64,000 nt of DNA, taken from assembly GCF_017254835.1 (NCBI RefSeq), contig NZ_JAFKCW010000001.1, positions 992,001 through 1,056,000 on the forward strand. The letters are read 5' to 3'. Positions within the stretch are counted from its first letter, which is position 1. Each line of letters opens with the position of its first letter. Positions 36,136-45,506 of the stretch are shown one piece after another. The notes beneath the pieces are model-generated. The model was not told where the DNA came from. It saw nothing but the letters and a program-made list of their open reading frames with translations, and did not search any database. The position numbers and the translations under genes are program-made. The DNA is from Algoriphagus aestuariicola (GTDB lineage Bacteria > Bacteroidota > Bacteroidia > Cytophagales > Cyclobacteriaceae).

Positions 36136-37815
36136 TTAGGCGCCGGGATAACCTGGATTTTGTGGGATCTCAACCTGATTGTTGGCGTCAATAAATGCCT
36201 GGGGGATCGGCCACACCTCGTTAAAAGGCTGTATAGTGCTTTGGGACCTGGCATTGTATTTTTTGGTTCTTTCGTACAGCTTGTTGAGTCTCGTCAATGT
36301 TCGTCTTCTCGGTTCCTCTATGATCAACTCCCTGGCTCTTTCGTCCAAAATAAAATCCAGCGTAACGTCCTCTGCAGCGATCGGATACGCATTGGCCCGC
36401 TGACGAACCACATTTAGATCTGCAGCTGCGAGAGCTAAATTTCCTTTGTGTAAGTAGGCTTCGGCCCGCAGCAAATAGGTCTCCGCCAAGCGCATTCTGA
36501 TCTTGTCATTGGAAGTTCTTCCCGAATTGGCTCCTGCGGGATATTCTCCTTCGACCTTCCTGATCATCGGAAAAAACACCCGGAGCGTATCGACGGCGAT
36601 TGTACTGGGACTGCCGTCTGGCTTGGCCGCATAGAGCTTTCCGTCTGATCCCTTGACGGTCTTGTACTCTTGTCCAAAAAGACTGGAGGCAGGATTATTC
36701 ACAAACCACTTTCTGCGAATGTTGAACTGGGAGTTTCTCATATCATTTGCATCATCCCAAATCTGATAATGGAAGTAATCCGTTCCTCGATTTCCTCCCT
36801 GGGATCTCCCTAGACTGTCAGAAACGAGCAGCGCATTTTTGTTGTTCAAATCCTTTGCATCCTCAAACTTGGGACCCCACCAACGGACATGGGTATTTTC
36901 CATCTCGCCTCCCCCCGGAGTTCCAAACTCAAATTGAATAACCCAAATCGTTTCCAGGTTTCCCGAAGCCCGATTCTGTTGGTTTGTCCAAAACAAGTCG
37001 GAAAATACATCCCCTGGACGGCTGAGATTTCCAAATCTTTCAGTCATCAGTTTGTACTCGCCTGCGGAACCGTCTATAACATCAGATGCTGCTTCAATAG
37101 ATTTGTCGTAATAGGAATTATCTCCTGTTTCCTGACCCAAACTGATATATACTTCAGACAACAGATGGAGCCCTGCAGCTTTGTAAATCCTGCCATTGGA
37201 AGAAGAATTGGTTACGATGGGCAGATGAAGCACTGCAAATTCCAAGTCTTCCTTGATGAAATTCAATACTTCCAACCGAGTGGCTCTTGAAAAATCAAAG
37301 CGGGGCTGAACCAGTTCCTCATCTATAATAGGTACTCCGCCGAATAGATTGACCAGCGCGTTATAAGTGTAAGCTCTGAAGAATTTTGCCTCGGCCAGTA
37401 TTTTGTTCTTTTCCTCTTCAGTCCATTTTACTTCAGGATTTTCGGCTCTTGTAATGATCAGGTTGCTGACCTTGATCATCTTGGTGTAAGCCCAATTCCA
37501 CATGGCGTTTATTTCTCCCGACTGAGCATTGATCAACGTATAGTCGGAAAAGAATCTGCCATCAGGAACTCCACTCATACTTACATCAGTCCCATTGCTC
37601 ATGGCATCCGGTCTGTCTTCAAAGTTCTCTTCCCGGGCGAACCTGTGAAGGGAAACGATATAAGCTTCAAAGCCCGCGTAGTCAACAAGCGAGTTTTCTG
37701 GGCTAAATCGGTCAAGAGGTTCTTCTTCCAAAAACTCGCTGTTGCAACCAACCAGGAGAAGAAGTGCAAACAGATTCACCAGGATTAATTTTATATAATC
37801 AGTTGTCTTTTTCAT
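36136..37815 (-). CDS. susD: SusD-like surface glycan-binding lipoprotein
   Basis: From the ATG at 37815 the product is 559 residues, with a lipobox Cys24 (LLVGC) followed by NSEFLEEEPLDRFSPENS. Conserved parts include ILAEAKFFRAYTYNALVNLFGGVPII, MRLAETYLLRAEAYLHKGN and FILDERARELIIEEPRR, ending IPQNPGYPGA. The open frame continues to 37869, but that start lacks a signal sequence and would overlap susC. It lies 25 bases downstream of its SusC partner and 66 bases upstream of the pyruvyl transferase-like gene. Confidence 0.94.
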   Translation of the reverse strand: MKKTTDYIKLILVNLFALLLLVGCNSEFLEEEPLDRFSPENSLVDYAGFEAYIVSLHRFAREENFEDRPDAMSNGTDVSMSGVPDGRFFSDYTLINAQSGEINAMWNWAYTKMIKVSNLIITRAENPEVKWTEEEKNKILAEAKFFRAYTYNALVNLFGGVPIIDEELVQPRFDFSRATRLEVLNFIKEDLEFAVLHLPIVTNSSSNGRIYKAAGLHLLSEVYISLGQETGDNSYYDKSIEAASDVIDGSAGEYKLMTERFGNLSRPGDVFSDLFWTNQQNRASGNLETIWVIQFEFGTPGGGEMENTHVRWWGPKFEDAKDLNNKNALLVSDSLGRSQGGNRGTDYFHYQIWDDANDMRNSQFNIRRKWFVNNPASSLFGQEYKTVKGSDGKLYAAKPDGSPSTIAVDTLRVFFPMIRKVEGEYPAGANSGRTSNDKIRMRLAETYLLRAEAYLHKGNLALAAADLNVVRQRANAYPIAAEDVTLDFILDERARELIIEEPRRRTLTRLNKLYERTKKYNARSQSTIQPFNEVWPIPQAFIDANNQVEIPQNPGYPGA

Positions 37816-37840
37816 GTCAAAGTGTCTTTTAGGGAAAAAC

Positions 37841-40800
37841 TTAGATTGTGATATTGAATCCAAATACAATGGATCTCAACAAGGGACCGGAAAGCTCCGG
37901 ATTGAATGTCCCAGCTTGACCATGCTCGGGGTCAAATCCCATCCAGTCAGTCCAAGTCTTTAAGTTTTTGCCGCTAACATAAAACCGGGTCTGGGATAAC
38001 TTAAGCTTGGACATAAGGGTGCTCGGAAGCGAATAAGACAAGGTCACATCCTGAAGCCTGACATAGTCCCTCTGCTGGTAAAATCCATAGCCGTAAGGAT
38101 TTGGATAACCAACCGCAGGACGGTCATTCAGCGGATTCTCCGGTGTCCAATAGGGCAGGTCGATGATGTTAACCCGGTCGTAAAAATTGGTGCCCGGATT
38201 GATCATTGAATTGGGAGAAATTCCACCAACTCTGCCATTGACCAAAAAGGAAAACATCAACCCTTTGTATTGAACTGAATTGGTAATCCCCCAAAAGAAA
38301 TTTGACTGATTGTTTCCAACTATCTGTCTGTCATCAGGCGTTATTTTCCCGTCTCCGTCGATGTCCTTGAAGCGAAGATAACCCGGCTTGGCAGTTGGGT
38401 CGATTGAGGTATCGTCGCCTTCTTGCCAAACTCCGTCAAAAACATAATCAAAGTAGGTGCCCAGGGGATGACCGATAAACCTTCTACTTGCAATGTCATC
38501 TTCTTTTCCATTCAATTCTACAATTTCGTTTCTGTTCAGGGAAAAGATCAGTGTGCTATTCCATTGAATGCCGCCCTTGTCGATGTTTACCGTATTGAGC
38601 GTCAACTCTATGCCCTTGTTCTTCATTTTGCCGACATTGGAGAAGAATTGGCTATAGCCATTTACATTTGGGACAGAAAGCTGCAGTAGCAGGTCGGAGG
38701 TATTGTTGTTGTAGACCTCAAAGGAGCCATTGATACGACTTTTGAAAAAGCCAAAGTCTAATCCGAGGTTGGATCCAAGTGTCGTTTCCCAACCGAGGAA
38801 AGGGTTGGCGAATGAAGTTGGGTAAAGCCCGATACTCGGCGCCGTTCCGTCACCATACACATATTGCGTCACGGCGATGGAGCTTTTTGAAGCATAAGGG
38901 TTTACACCCCTGTTCCCATTTTTGCCATAGGAAAACCTTAGTTTCAATATGTCAATGACATTGGAATCAAAGAATTCTTCATTGGACAGAACCCAACTTG
39001 CGCCTGTCGAAGGGAAAACGGCATATTTTTTATCATCTCCAAATGCGGAGAATCCATCTCTTCTAATCGTAAAATTGAACATATATTTCTCCTGAAACCG
39101 ATACCCAAATCGCGCCATACTTGATACAGCTGAGGATTCAACCGCACTGGTTTCTACCTTCTGGTTTTCACCGATTCCCAAACCGTGATAACCCAATGCA
39201 TCATTGAAAATATTGTTGGAAGAAAGCTTCGAAGAATTACTGTTGGATGACTCAATTCCATATAGGAAAGTCAAATCAATGTTGTGGTCTTCAGCTATAC
39301 TCTTTTCATATTTTAGAATGTTTTCAAGAACAAGGTTGTACGTCTTGCCATGAGATTTGCTACCGGATGCCAAAATGTTAAAACCTTCTCTGTTAAAAGA
39401 GGGGTTGAAATTAAAAGCCTCATTTTGAAGTAAGGTATTTCCGTTGCGAATCATATAACTCAGACCTTCTATAGGAAATTTTACCTCTGCATAGATGTTG
39501 CTGAAAAGATTATTTCTTACGTCGTGATTTTGGTTTTGATAGGCATTAAACAAGGGGTTGACAACCAAGCCATCATTCATCGGCAGTCGATAGATTTGGC
39601 CTTCCTGATCAAAAAGTTGGGAAAACGGACTTAAGAAGTTGACAGCAGAGATATCCGCCTCATTTCCAGAGTAGTCTTTAACGGTGTATCCTGTGTTTGT
39701 CCCTACTTTGAGCCAATCCGTAACCTTGATATCCAAGTTAACTCTCCCCGATATTCTGCTGAATTCATCACCATACAGTGGTGAGGATTGATTGGTATAA
39801 CTTCCTGATAGATAATAGTTCACTTTTTCGGTCGATCCGGAAATGCTCAATTCATGGTTTTGCATCGGAGCATTTTGCTTGATCGCTTCCCATGGATTTA
39901 TCGTCCATCCGTTTTCAAGACTTTCCTCTTCTAATGGATTCAGTTGAGTCAAATCCCTTCCCGTGAAAGCACTTGCGTCTTCTTTCAGCTTCAAATATTT
40001 ATCTGGTCCCAAAGAATTTGGAACAAAAGCAAAATCTGAAACCCCGAAGTACCCGTTGTAGTTAAATTTCGGTTTGTCATTCTTGCCTTTCTTCGAGGTG
40101 ATCATAATGACCCCATTGGCTGCCCGTGAACCATAAATAGCAGCGGAGCTGGCATCTTTTAGAATGTCAATCGTCTCAATGTCATTGGAATTGATATCTG
40201 ATAATCCGCCATAATAAGGAATCCCATCCAATACGATGAGTGGGGCATTGCTGCCGCTGATTGATGAAATCCCCCTGATGATAATGTTTCCGTCGGATCC
40301 GACTTTTCCATTGTCGGTTACGGAAACACCCGCTGTGGTACCTCTCAGTGCCTGAACAAAGTTTACATTGGGTTGAAGTTCAAAATCCTCCATTTCCAAA
40401 TTGGATACAGCTCCGGTGAGATCAATCTTCCTTGAGTTTCCATATCCTACAACCACGACTTCTTCCAAGGAGCTGGTATCTTCCTGGAGAATGATTTCCA
40501 ATTCAGTTTGATTACCCACAACTATCGATTGTTGTTCATATCCGATGAATGAAAATCTTAGGGAACTTCCCTGTGGGGCGTCCAGAGAAAACTTTCCGTC
40601 TATGTCGGTCACCGTTCCCGTGGTGGTTCCTGATATTATGATGGTTACTCCAGGAATGGGAACCCCTTTGGCATCCTTGACCGTCCCTGATATGGCAACA
40701 CGATCCATTACTGTGTGCTCTGCAGGCGAGGGAGTGTTTTTGACGTTCTCGCCGACAAAGATTGAATTGTCAACTTGCTTAAATTTTAAGTTGGAAGATG

Positions 40801-41104
40801 TGGCGATGTCTATCAAGATGTCCTTTACAGACTGCCGTCTTTTTTTGACTTGGACGATGGAAGGGTTTTTTAAGATATCCTCAGTATACACGAACTTGTA
40901 GTCCGTCTTGCTTTCGAGATTTTTGAACAATTCCTCGAGTTCCCAGCTATCTTTTTGGAGAGCCACAATCTCTTTGTCAATAGGTTTGACTTGGGCTTTT
41001 GTTCCATGAGCCATTGCTGCCGTCAAAAACAGGCATTGGGCAATGAATCCATACATGAGGTTCTTGGATACCATTTTTATTAGGCACTGTAATTTTATTT
41101 CCAT
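37841..41104 (-). CDS. susC: SusC-type TonB-dependent transporter with STN signalling domain
   Basis: A 1087-residue receptor. Signal region up to about residue 37 (GTKAQ), an STN domain at about 45-118 (LEELFKNLESKTDYKFVYTEDIL to LKFKQVDNSIFVG), a carboxypeptidase-regulatory-like domain at about 132-205 (ISGTVKDAKGVPIPGVTI), the TonB box EEVVVVGYG, the plug (NIIIRGISSISG, IETIDILKDASSAAIYGSRAANGVIMITSKKG) and a barrel ending GFNITI. STN domains touch the FecR C-terminal domain to report substrate uptake, and a FecR gene lies 90 bases upstream. Together with SusD it should import the polysaccharide fragments made by the GH10 enzyme. Confidence 0.95.
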   Translation of the reverse strand: MEIKLQCLIKMVSKNLMYGFIAQCLFLTAAMAHGTKAQVKPIDKEIVALQKDSWELEELFKNLESKTDYKFVYTEDILKNPSIVQVKKRRQSVKDILIDIATSSNLKFKQVDNSIFVGENVKNTPSPAEHTVMDRVAISGTVKDAKGVPIPGVTIIISGTTTGTVTDIDGKFSLDAPQGSSLRFSFIGYEQQSIVVGNQTELEIILQEDTSSLEEVVVVGYGNSRKIDLTGAVSNLEMEDFELQPNVNFVQALRGTTAGVSVTDNGKVGSDGNIIIRGISSISGSNAPLIVLDGIPYYGGLSDINSNDIETIDILKDASSAAIYGSRAANGVIMITSKKGKNDKPKFNYNGYFGVSDFAFVPNSLGPDKYLKLKEDASAFTGRDLTQLNPLEEESLENGWTINPWEAIKQNAPMQNHELSISGSTEKVNYYLSGSYTNQSSPLYGDEFSRISGRVNLDIKVTDWLKVGTNTGYTVKDYSGNEADISAVNFLSPFSQLFDQEGQIYRLPMNDGLVVNPLFNAYQNQNHDVRNNLFSNIYAEVKFPIEGLSYMIRNGNTLLQNEAFNFNPSFNREGFNILASGSKSHGKTYNLVLENILKYEKSIAEDHNIDLTFLYGIESSNSNSSKLSSNNIFNDALGYHGLGIGENQKVETSAVESSAVSSMARFGYRFQEKYMFNFTIRRDGFSAFGDDKKYAVFPSTGASWVLSNEEFFDSNVIDILKLRFSYGKNGNRGVNPYASKSSIAVTQYVYGDGTAPSIGLYPTSFANPFLGWETTLGSNLGLDFGFFKSRINGSFEVYNNNTSDLLLQLSVPNVNGYSQFFSNVGKMKNKGIELTLNTVNIDKGGIQWNSTLIFSLNRNEIVELNGKEDDIASRRFIGHPLGTYFDYVFDGVWQEGDDTSIDPTAKPGYLRFKDIDGDGKITPDDRQIVGNNQSNFFWGITNSVQYKGLMFSFLVNGRVGGISPNSMINPGTNFYDRVNIIDLPYWTPENPLNDRPAVGYPNPYGYGFYQQRDYVRLQDVTLSYSLPSTLMSKLKLSQTRFYVSGKNLKTWTDWMGFDPEHGQAGTFNPELSGPLLRSIVFGFNITI

Positions 41105-41194
41105 AATTTGAATTGGTTTTAGGGTTTACGCTTTAAGACTTTAGGGTAAAGGATTTCATTTGGCGATGGAGACTTTACCCTTTGTAGTTTTAGA

Positions 41195-42211
41195 TCATTG
41201 GGATGGGTTTTTTACATGGACATTTTTTCCGTTTATTTCAAAGTTGAAGTTTAATGAGAAGCTCAAACCGGTGAGCATATCCTCAAGGTTTTTGTTTTGA
41301 AAAGTGCCGATCACTTTTTTGTTGACATCTACTCCTTTATCAATCTGTATATCAACGGAATACCACGCGGCTAAATCTTCAAGAATATCACCAAAAGGCT
41401 TCCTGTCAAATACCAAGTTGCCTTCTTTCCACGCGGTGACCCTTTCGATGTCAAATGATCGAACGGCAAAGTCATCACTTCCTTCTTTGGAATTCCATAC
41501 AGCCATCAGTCCTGGCGTCAGCTCTATCTGGTTGTCAGTCTTTCCCACGGCTACTTTTCCCTCGACCAGCGCTATTCTGTGGTCCCGATTTCGGGAATAG
41601 ACATTGAATTCTGTACCTAACGCAGTTGTGGTCACCTCTTCTGTAATCACCTTAAATGGTCTGGAAGGATCGGAGGCTACATCAAAAAATGCTTCTCCCT
41701 TCACTGTGATGACTCGGTCTTTTATACCATAATCCGACGAAAAACTGATTTCAGATTCTGAATTGATTATAACTTTAGTCTTGTCGGAAAGTATCATTGT
41801 CAGTTTTTCCCCAGGCCCAGTCGTCCTCCTGGTATGTGTAAGGTGGGCCTGAATCTCATCGGTTGCCGGAGTTCCCCGATCTCTATAGCTTTCAAATAGG
41901 GCATAGGAGCAAAGCATGAACAGTAACAAACTTGCCGCGACTCTTAGACCCCTGTATAGGAAAACTCTCTTGGAAGATTTGATTTCATGTGGAGGAACTT
42001 CCATTCTTTTGTGAATAGCGTCCAGAATTCCACTGTAATCGACATCATTAAGGGTGCTGGGTGCAGTTTTTTCCCAATAGCGTTCCATCAGTGAATCAAA
42101 TTCCTTTCTAGATTCCTGGAGTTTCAGCCATTCCCTCACCTCATGCTCTTCCTGAGATGAAGCGGTTCCTTTCAAAAATTTTATGATTTTATATTCTTCC
42201 AAAGCAGGCAT
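41195..42211 (-). CDS. fecR: FecR-type anti-sigma factor
   Basis: This 338-residue inner-membrane regulator has a cytoplasmic N-terminal part (EEYKIIKFLKGTASSQEEHEVREWL), one membrane segment at about 87-106 (LRVAASLLLFMLCSYALF), the periplasmic FecR domain (LSDKTKVIINSESEISF, VKGEAFFDVASDPSRPFKV, TTALGTEFNVYS, VALVEGKVAVG type strands) and a C-terminal DUF4974 domain (FGDILEDLAAWYSVDIQI to FNFEINGKNVHV), the part expected to contact the STN domain of SusC. It lies between the sigma factor and SusC genes, and holds that sigma factor inactive until substrate is sensed. Confidence 0.93.
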   Translation of the reverse strand: MPALEEYKIIKFLKGTASSQEEHEVREWLKLQESRKEFDSLMERYWEKTAPSTLNDVDYSGILDAIHKRMEVPPHEIKSSKRVFLYRGLRVAASLLLFMLCSYALFESYRDRGTPATDEIQAHLTHTRRTTGPGEKLTMILSDKTKVIINSESEISFSSDYGIKDRVITVKGEAFFDVASDPSRPFKVITEEVTTTALGTEFNVYSRNRDHRIALVEGKVAVGKTDNQIELTPGLMAVWNSKEGSDDFAVRSFDIERVTAWKEGNLVFDRKPFGDILEDLAAWYSVDIQIDKGVDVNKKVIGTFQNKNLEDMLTGLSFSLNFNFEINGKNVHVKNPSQ

Positions 42212-42293
42212 TATTTGCTTTAGAAAACAAAACGCAGAAAAATTACTTAACGGGAGAGTAAAAAAAATCTAAAAAATTCAGAAAAAGTGATTT

Positions 42294-42896
42294 TTACAGA
42301 ATTGATGAGAGATGAGTAAGAGCTATTGCAAGTGAAATCCGATAGGAAATTCGGGTTTGCATCTCCTTTTTTATGGTCTTGGAAGCTAGGTAGATATGAT
42401 GCTCTATGGTCCGTTGGGACAAGTTCATTTGAATCGCAATCTCAGTTGCTGAAAAGCCTTCCAACTTATTCAACTTATATACTTCCTGTTGAACTTTCGG
42501 CAGCTTTTCAATACAGGAATTTGTTATTGACTGAAGATCCCGAAAGTCCATGTCACTCTCCACCATGCTCTCGTTTAGAATGGCATGTTCGGGAACCTCT
42601 TCCAGCGTACAGGCACCTCGCTTGTCCCTGGCGTAGTTGTACATATAGAACTTAACGGCCTGGAACAGGTAGGTCTTAAAACTTTTGGAAGAATCTAATT
42701 CAGCGCGATTAATCCATATTCTGGTAAAAATGTCCTGAACCGCATCCTTGGCCAATTCTTTGTTCGGAAAAAACGTGAGCGCAAATGCCATTAGTTTTTT
42801 CACATAGCGAAAATACAGCTCATCAAAGGCGGGGACATCACCCTTTCTTAATCTGATCAATAATTCTTGGTCACTATGATTGCTCAGGCTACCCAT
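42294..42896 (-). CDS. ECF RNA polymerase sigma factor (SusC/FecR-linked)
   Basis: This 200-residue ECF sigma factor has region 2 (FDELYFRYVKKLMAFALTFFPNKELAKDAVQDIFTRIW) and region 4 (LPKVQQEVYKLNKLEGFSATEIAIQMNLSQRTIEHHI). It heads the minus-strand cluster, 82 bases before fecR, and should direct transcription of the susC/susD/pyruvyl transferase-like/GH10 genes. The last 18 residues are hydrophobic (SLAIALTHLSSIL), beyond the usual end of region 4, as in some Bacteroidota family members. Confidence 0.93.
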   Translation of the reverse strand: MGSLSNHSDQELLIRLRKGDVPAFDELYFRYVKKLMAFALTFFPNKELAKDAVQDIFTRIWINRAELDSSKSFKTYLFQAVKFYMYNYARDKRGACTLEEVPEHAILNESMVESDMDFRDLQSITNSCIEKLPKVQQEVYKLNKLEGFSATEIAIQMNLSQRTIEHHIYLASKTIKKEMQTRISYRISLAIALTHLSSIL

Positions 42897-43605
42897 GTAA
42901 TGGATTGTTTGGCTACTTAGCTTTAAAACGAGTCCAAGAGAGATAGAAGACTTTTCAGTCCAATTTTGAACCGGTTTTAGGGTTTATTGTCAATTGTGAG
43001 GATACTACAATCGATTAATAGGCCATTAAACATATCACTAATTTTCGGGAAATTTATAGGCTTACCATTCCAAAAAAATCGTTGACGAACTTTGGCAATT
43101 TCAAAAAGCCCACTTTTTCAAGGTCAACTAAACTTTGCTTCGAATCTAAACTTACCCATCGTTTTCCTAACAGCTACTTGGGCAATTTCAGTCGAATATA
43201 ACCCGTTCATTCGACCCTACGAGGGATTACCACTGGCCGATTCCCTTTACAGAAATTGACCTGAATCCGACTTTGGAGCAAAATCCAAACTAATGATCAA
43301 AAAAACTAACGAGATTTTGAAGCATATCCTTAGCGCTGGTTTGCTGGTTTTTTCCGAACGTTCTTCTGTTCCGTCTTCGCGCAGGACCATGGCAAATCCT
43401 TTCTGGTTTGCGGGGATACCATAGTTTTGTTGTTGACTACGAAAAGTCCACCAACGGGACTCCATCCGTTGTGTGGAGTTGGGATGCGGCAGAAGCCGAG
43501 GATCTCCCTGAGGATTAATTCCGGACGATGGATGATTGCAAACTTGACCATGGTGGCAAGTCCTTGCTGGTTTCATCCTCATCCGGGGGGCCAGAAATCC
43601 AACAT
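42897..43605. other. 709-base gap between two ECF sigma genes
   Basis: No gene I can support. The left half (to about 43200) is AT-rich promoter-like DNA upstream of the 42896 start. The right part, 43320-43580, is GC-richer and reads like coding DNA on the minus strand in two overlapping frames: one with ELILREILGFCRIPTPHNGW then VGGLFVVNNK, another with IPANQKGFAMVLREDGTEE. This suggests a frameshifted remnant, but no family was recognised. Confidence 0.3.
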
Positions 43606-44145
43606 CTACTTGCCATTGATGGCGACGCGAAAATCCTGTAGAGCCAATGCGATCTGGTTTTCCACGGTTTTGGGCGAGATGCCCAGTTCCTTCGAAATCT
43701 CCTTGTGGCTGAGCCCTTCCAGTCTTGACAACTCAAATACCTTCCTTCGTTTTTCCGGTATGTTCGCCATCACTCCTCTGATGGTCGATTGGAGCTCTCG
43801 GTAGTTAAGCGACTCTTCGATGTCATTAAATCCTGCGTCCAGAAAACTCATTTGGTAAGCCCTTGCAGCTTGCTCCCTGATTTTTTCCTTGAATCGGTCA
43901 ACAATGGTGTTTCTTGTAATCGTCAGTAGATAGGATTGGAAATTGCTCGTCGGATCCACCTTGCTTCGCACTTCCCAGATTCTCACAAATACTTCCTGTG
44001 TCACTTCTTCTGCATCGGAGCAGTCAAGTCCATATTTCACGCAAAACCCATAGACCCGCTTGTGGTACTGGAAATAAATCTCCTCGAAGGATTTTTTACA
44101 TCCTTTTCGCAGATTGTCGGTAAGCGTCTGCAGTGCAGTACTCAT
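43606..44145 (-). CDS. ECF RNA polymerase sigma factor (second system)
   Basis: This 179-residue ECF sigma factor has region 2 (FEEIYFQYHKRVYGFCVKYGLDCSDAEEVTQEVFVRIWEV, then QSYLLTITRN) and region 4 (IPEKRRKVFELSRLEGLSHKEISKELGISPKTVENQI). It is divergent from the second FecR gene with 186 bases between the starts. That arrangement, with FecR and STN-SusC on the other strand, makes it the probable sigma of the 44332-50789 system. Confidence 0.92.
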   Translation of the reverse strand: MSTALQTLTDNLRKGCKKSFEEIYFQYHKRVYGFCVKYGLDCSDAEEVTQEVFVRIWEVRSKVDPTSNFQSYLLTITRNTIVDRFKEKIREQAARAYQMSFLDAGFNDIEESLNYRELQSTIRGVMANIPEKRRKVFELSRLEGLSHKEISKELGISPKTVENQIALALQDFRVAINGK

Positions 44146-44331
44146 TTTAAAAAACGTATGGGTTTAAAAATAATTTGTGTAATCTATTAAAGATCTTTTA
44201 AAAATTTTCCAATAACACTGAAGTATTTGCTTTTATTCGAAAATTTAGATGGTTTAAAGTGGAAAATATTTTTTTTCTTCTGGGGTTTGGGGGATGGGCT
44301 TTCTTTTTCAGTATTACTGATAAACACAGGC

Positions 44332-45366
44332 ATGAATCCAGAAATACTCCGGAAATTTTTCAAAGGCGATTGTAGTCCCGAGGAGGTACATGCGATTTTG
44401 CGCTGGATCAACAGTGAGCAAGGTAAAACGGAATTGGGGAGATTTTTTGAAAAGCACGACGAAGACTTTCCGCTAGATCCCGACAAAAGCAGGGAAATGT
44501 TCGAACGTATATCGCATAGCGTTAATTACGGGGAGGAACTGGAGCGCCGTGTAACGAACCCCATTGAAGTGGTTAGCCCGAGATATTCCAACACTAGAGT
44601 TGGCAGCTTTCGAATGGGAATTGTGGCTGCATGCCTAGTGGTCTTGGCGATGGGTTGGTTTATTGCCCACAGCTTTTTTGGGAAAGGCGATACGGTTCCC
44701 ACTATAGTTTACCATTTGGAATGGATCGAGCGCTCGGTTGCTGCAGGGCAAAAGCTCAAGCTGACACTCGAAGACGGAAGCGAGGTTACGGTGAACTCGC
44801 TCAGTACCATTAGATTTCCAAAGAAATTCGCTCCACAGTCCCGTGAAGTTGTTGTCGAAGGCGAGGCCTTTTTTCATGTCACTCCAGACTCAAATCGCCC
44901 TTTTTTGGTACGTTCCGGGCAGGTGGTGACTCGTGTGTTGGGAACTTCTTTCTTGGTTAAGTCAGGCGAAGGGGGGCAGCCTTCCCAAGTGGCCGTGCTC
45001 ACGGGAAAGGTGCAAGTCTCCCTAGCGAACACATCCATGGCAGAAAAAAGCGTGTTACTAGGGGCTATGGACGGAGTGTCGGTCAATGGGGATGCATCAT
45101 TTCAGAAAAAACAGGTGGGATACGACGACATATTTGCCTGGAAGGATGATGTCATCAGCTTTAACAACTCAACTTTTTCCGAAGTGGTCACCCGCCTGGA
45201 AAAATGGTACGGGGTGAAAATCCTGCTACCAGACCATTGGGAGCCCCAAAAACAATATTCGGGGAGGTTTCAGAGCCAAAGTCTAGAGGAAGTCCTGCTT
45301 GGGCTTTCCTTTGTTTATGATTTTCAGTTTCGGATTCGAAATGATACCGTCACTATTTACCACTAA
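44332..45366 (+). CDS. fecR: FecR-type anti-sigma factor (second system)
   Basis: From the ATG at 44332 the product is 344 residues (MNPEILRKFFKGDCSPEEVHAILRWI), the normal start for the cytoplasmic anti-sigma part; the frame is open further upstream with a hydrophobic run that does not fit. The membrane segment is near residues 92-110 (GIVAACLVVLAMGWFIAH), followed by the FecR domain (LEDGSEVTVNSLSTIRFPKKF, VVEGEAFFHVTPDSNRPFLVRS, VTRVLGTSFLVKS) and a C-terminal DUF4974 domain (FSEVVTRLEKWYGVKILLPD to FQFRIRNDTVTIY). SusC with an STN domain follows 140 bases downstream. Confidence 0.92.
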   Translation: MNPEILRKFFKGDCSPEEVHAILRWINSEQGKTELGRFFEKHDEDFPLDPDKSREMFERISHSVNYGEELERRVTNPIEVVSPRYSNTRVGSFRMGIVAACLVVLAMGWFIAHSFFGKGDTVPTIVYHLEWIERSVAAGQKLKLTLEDGSEVTVNSLSTIRFPKKFAPQSREVVVEGEAFFHVTPDSNRPFLVRSGQVVTRVLGTSFLVKSGEGGQPSQVAVLTGKVQVSLANTSMAEKSVLLGAMDGVSVNGDASFQKKQVGYDDIFAWKDDVISFNNSTFSEVVTRLEKWYGVKILLPDHWEPQKQYSGRFQSQSLEEVLLGLSFVYDFQFRIRNDTVTIYH

Positions 45367-45506
45367 CCTTAAATTCTTCTGCCTATGGGAAAGGAAACAT
45401 AAAAAAACAAAAAAGACCATCGATCAAAGCTGGATTTGGCCGTGCAGCGATGATCAATGATCTGATCGTTTACAGACAATAAAAATTATCCACAAACTGC
45501 ATTAAA

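Noticed and set aside
43247-43582. 111-codon minus-strand frame as a real gene
   Set aside because: Protein-like segments are spread over two frames, so it is treated only as a possible remnant.
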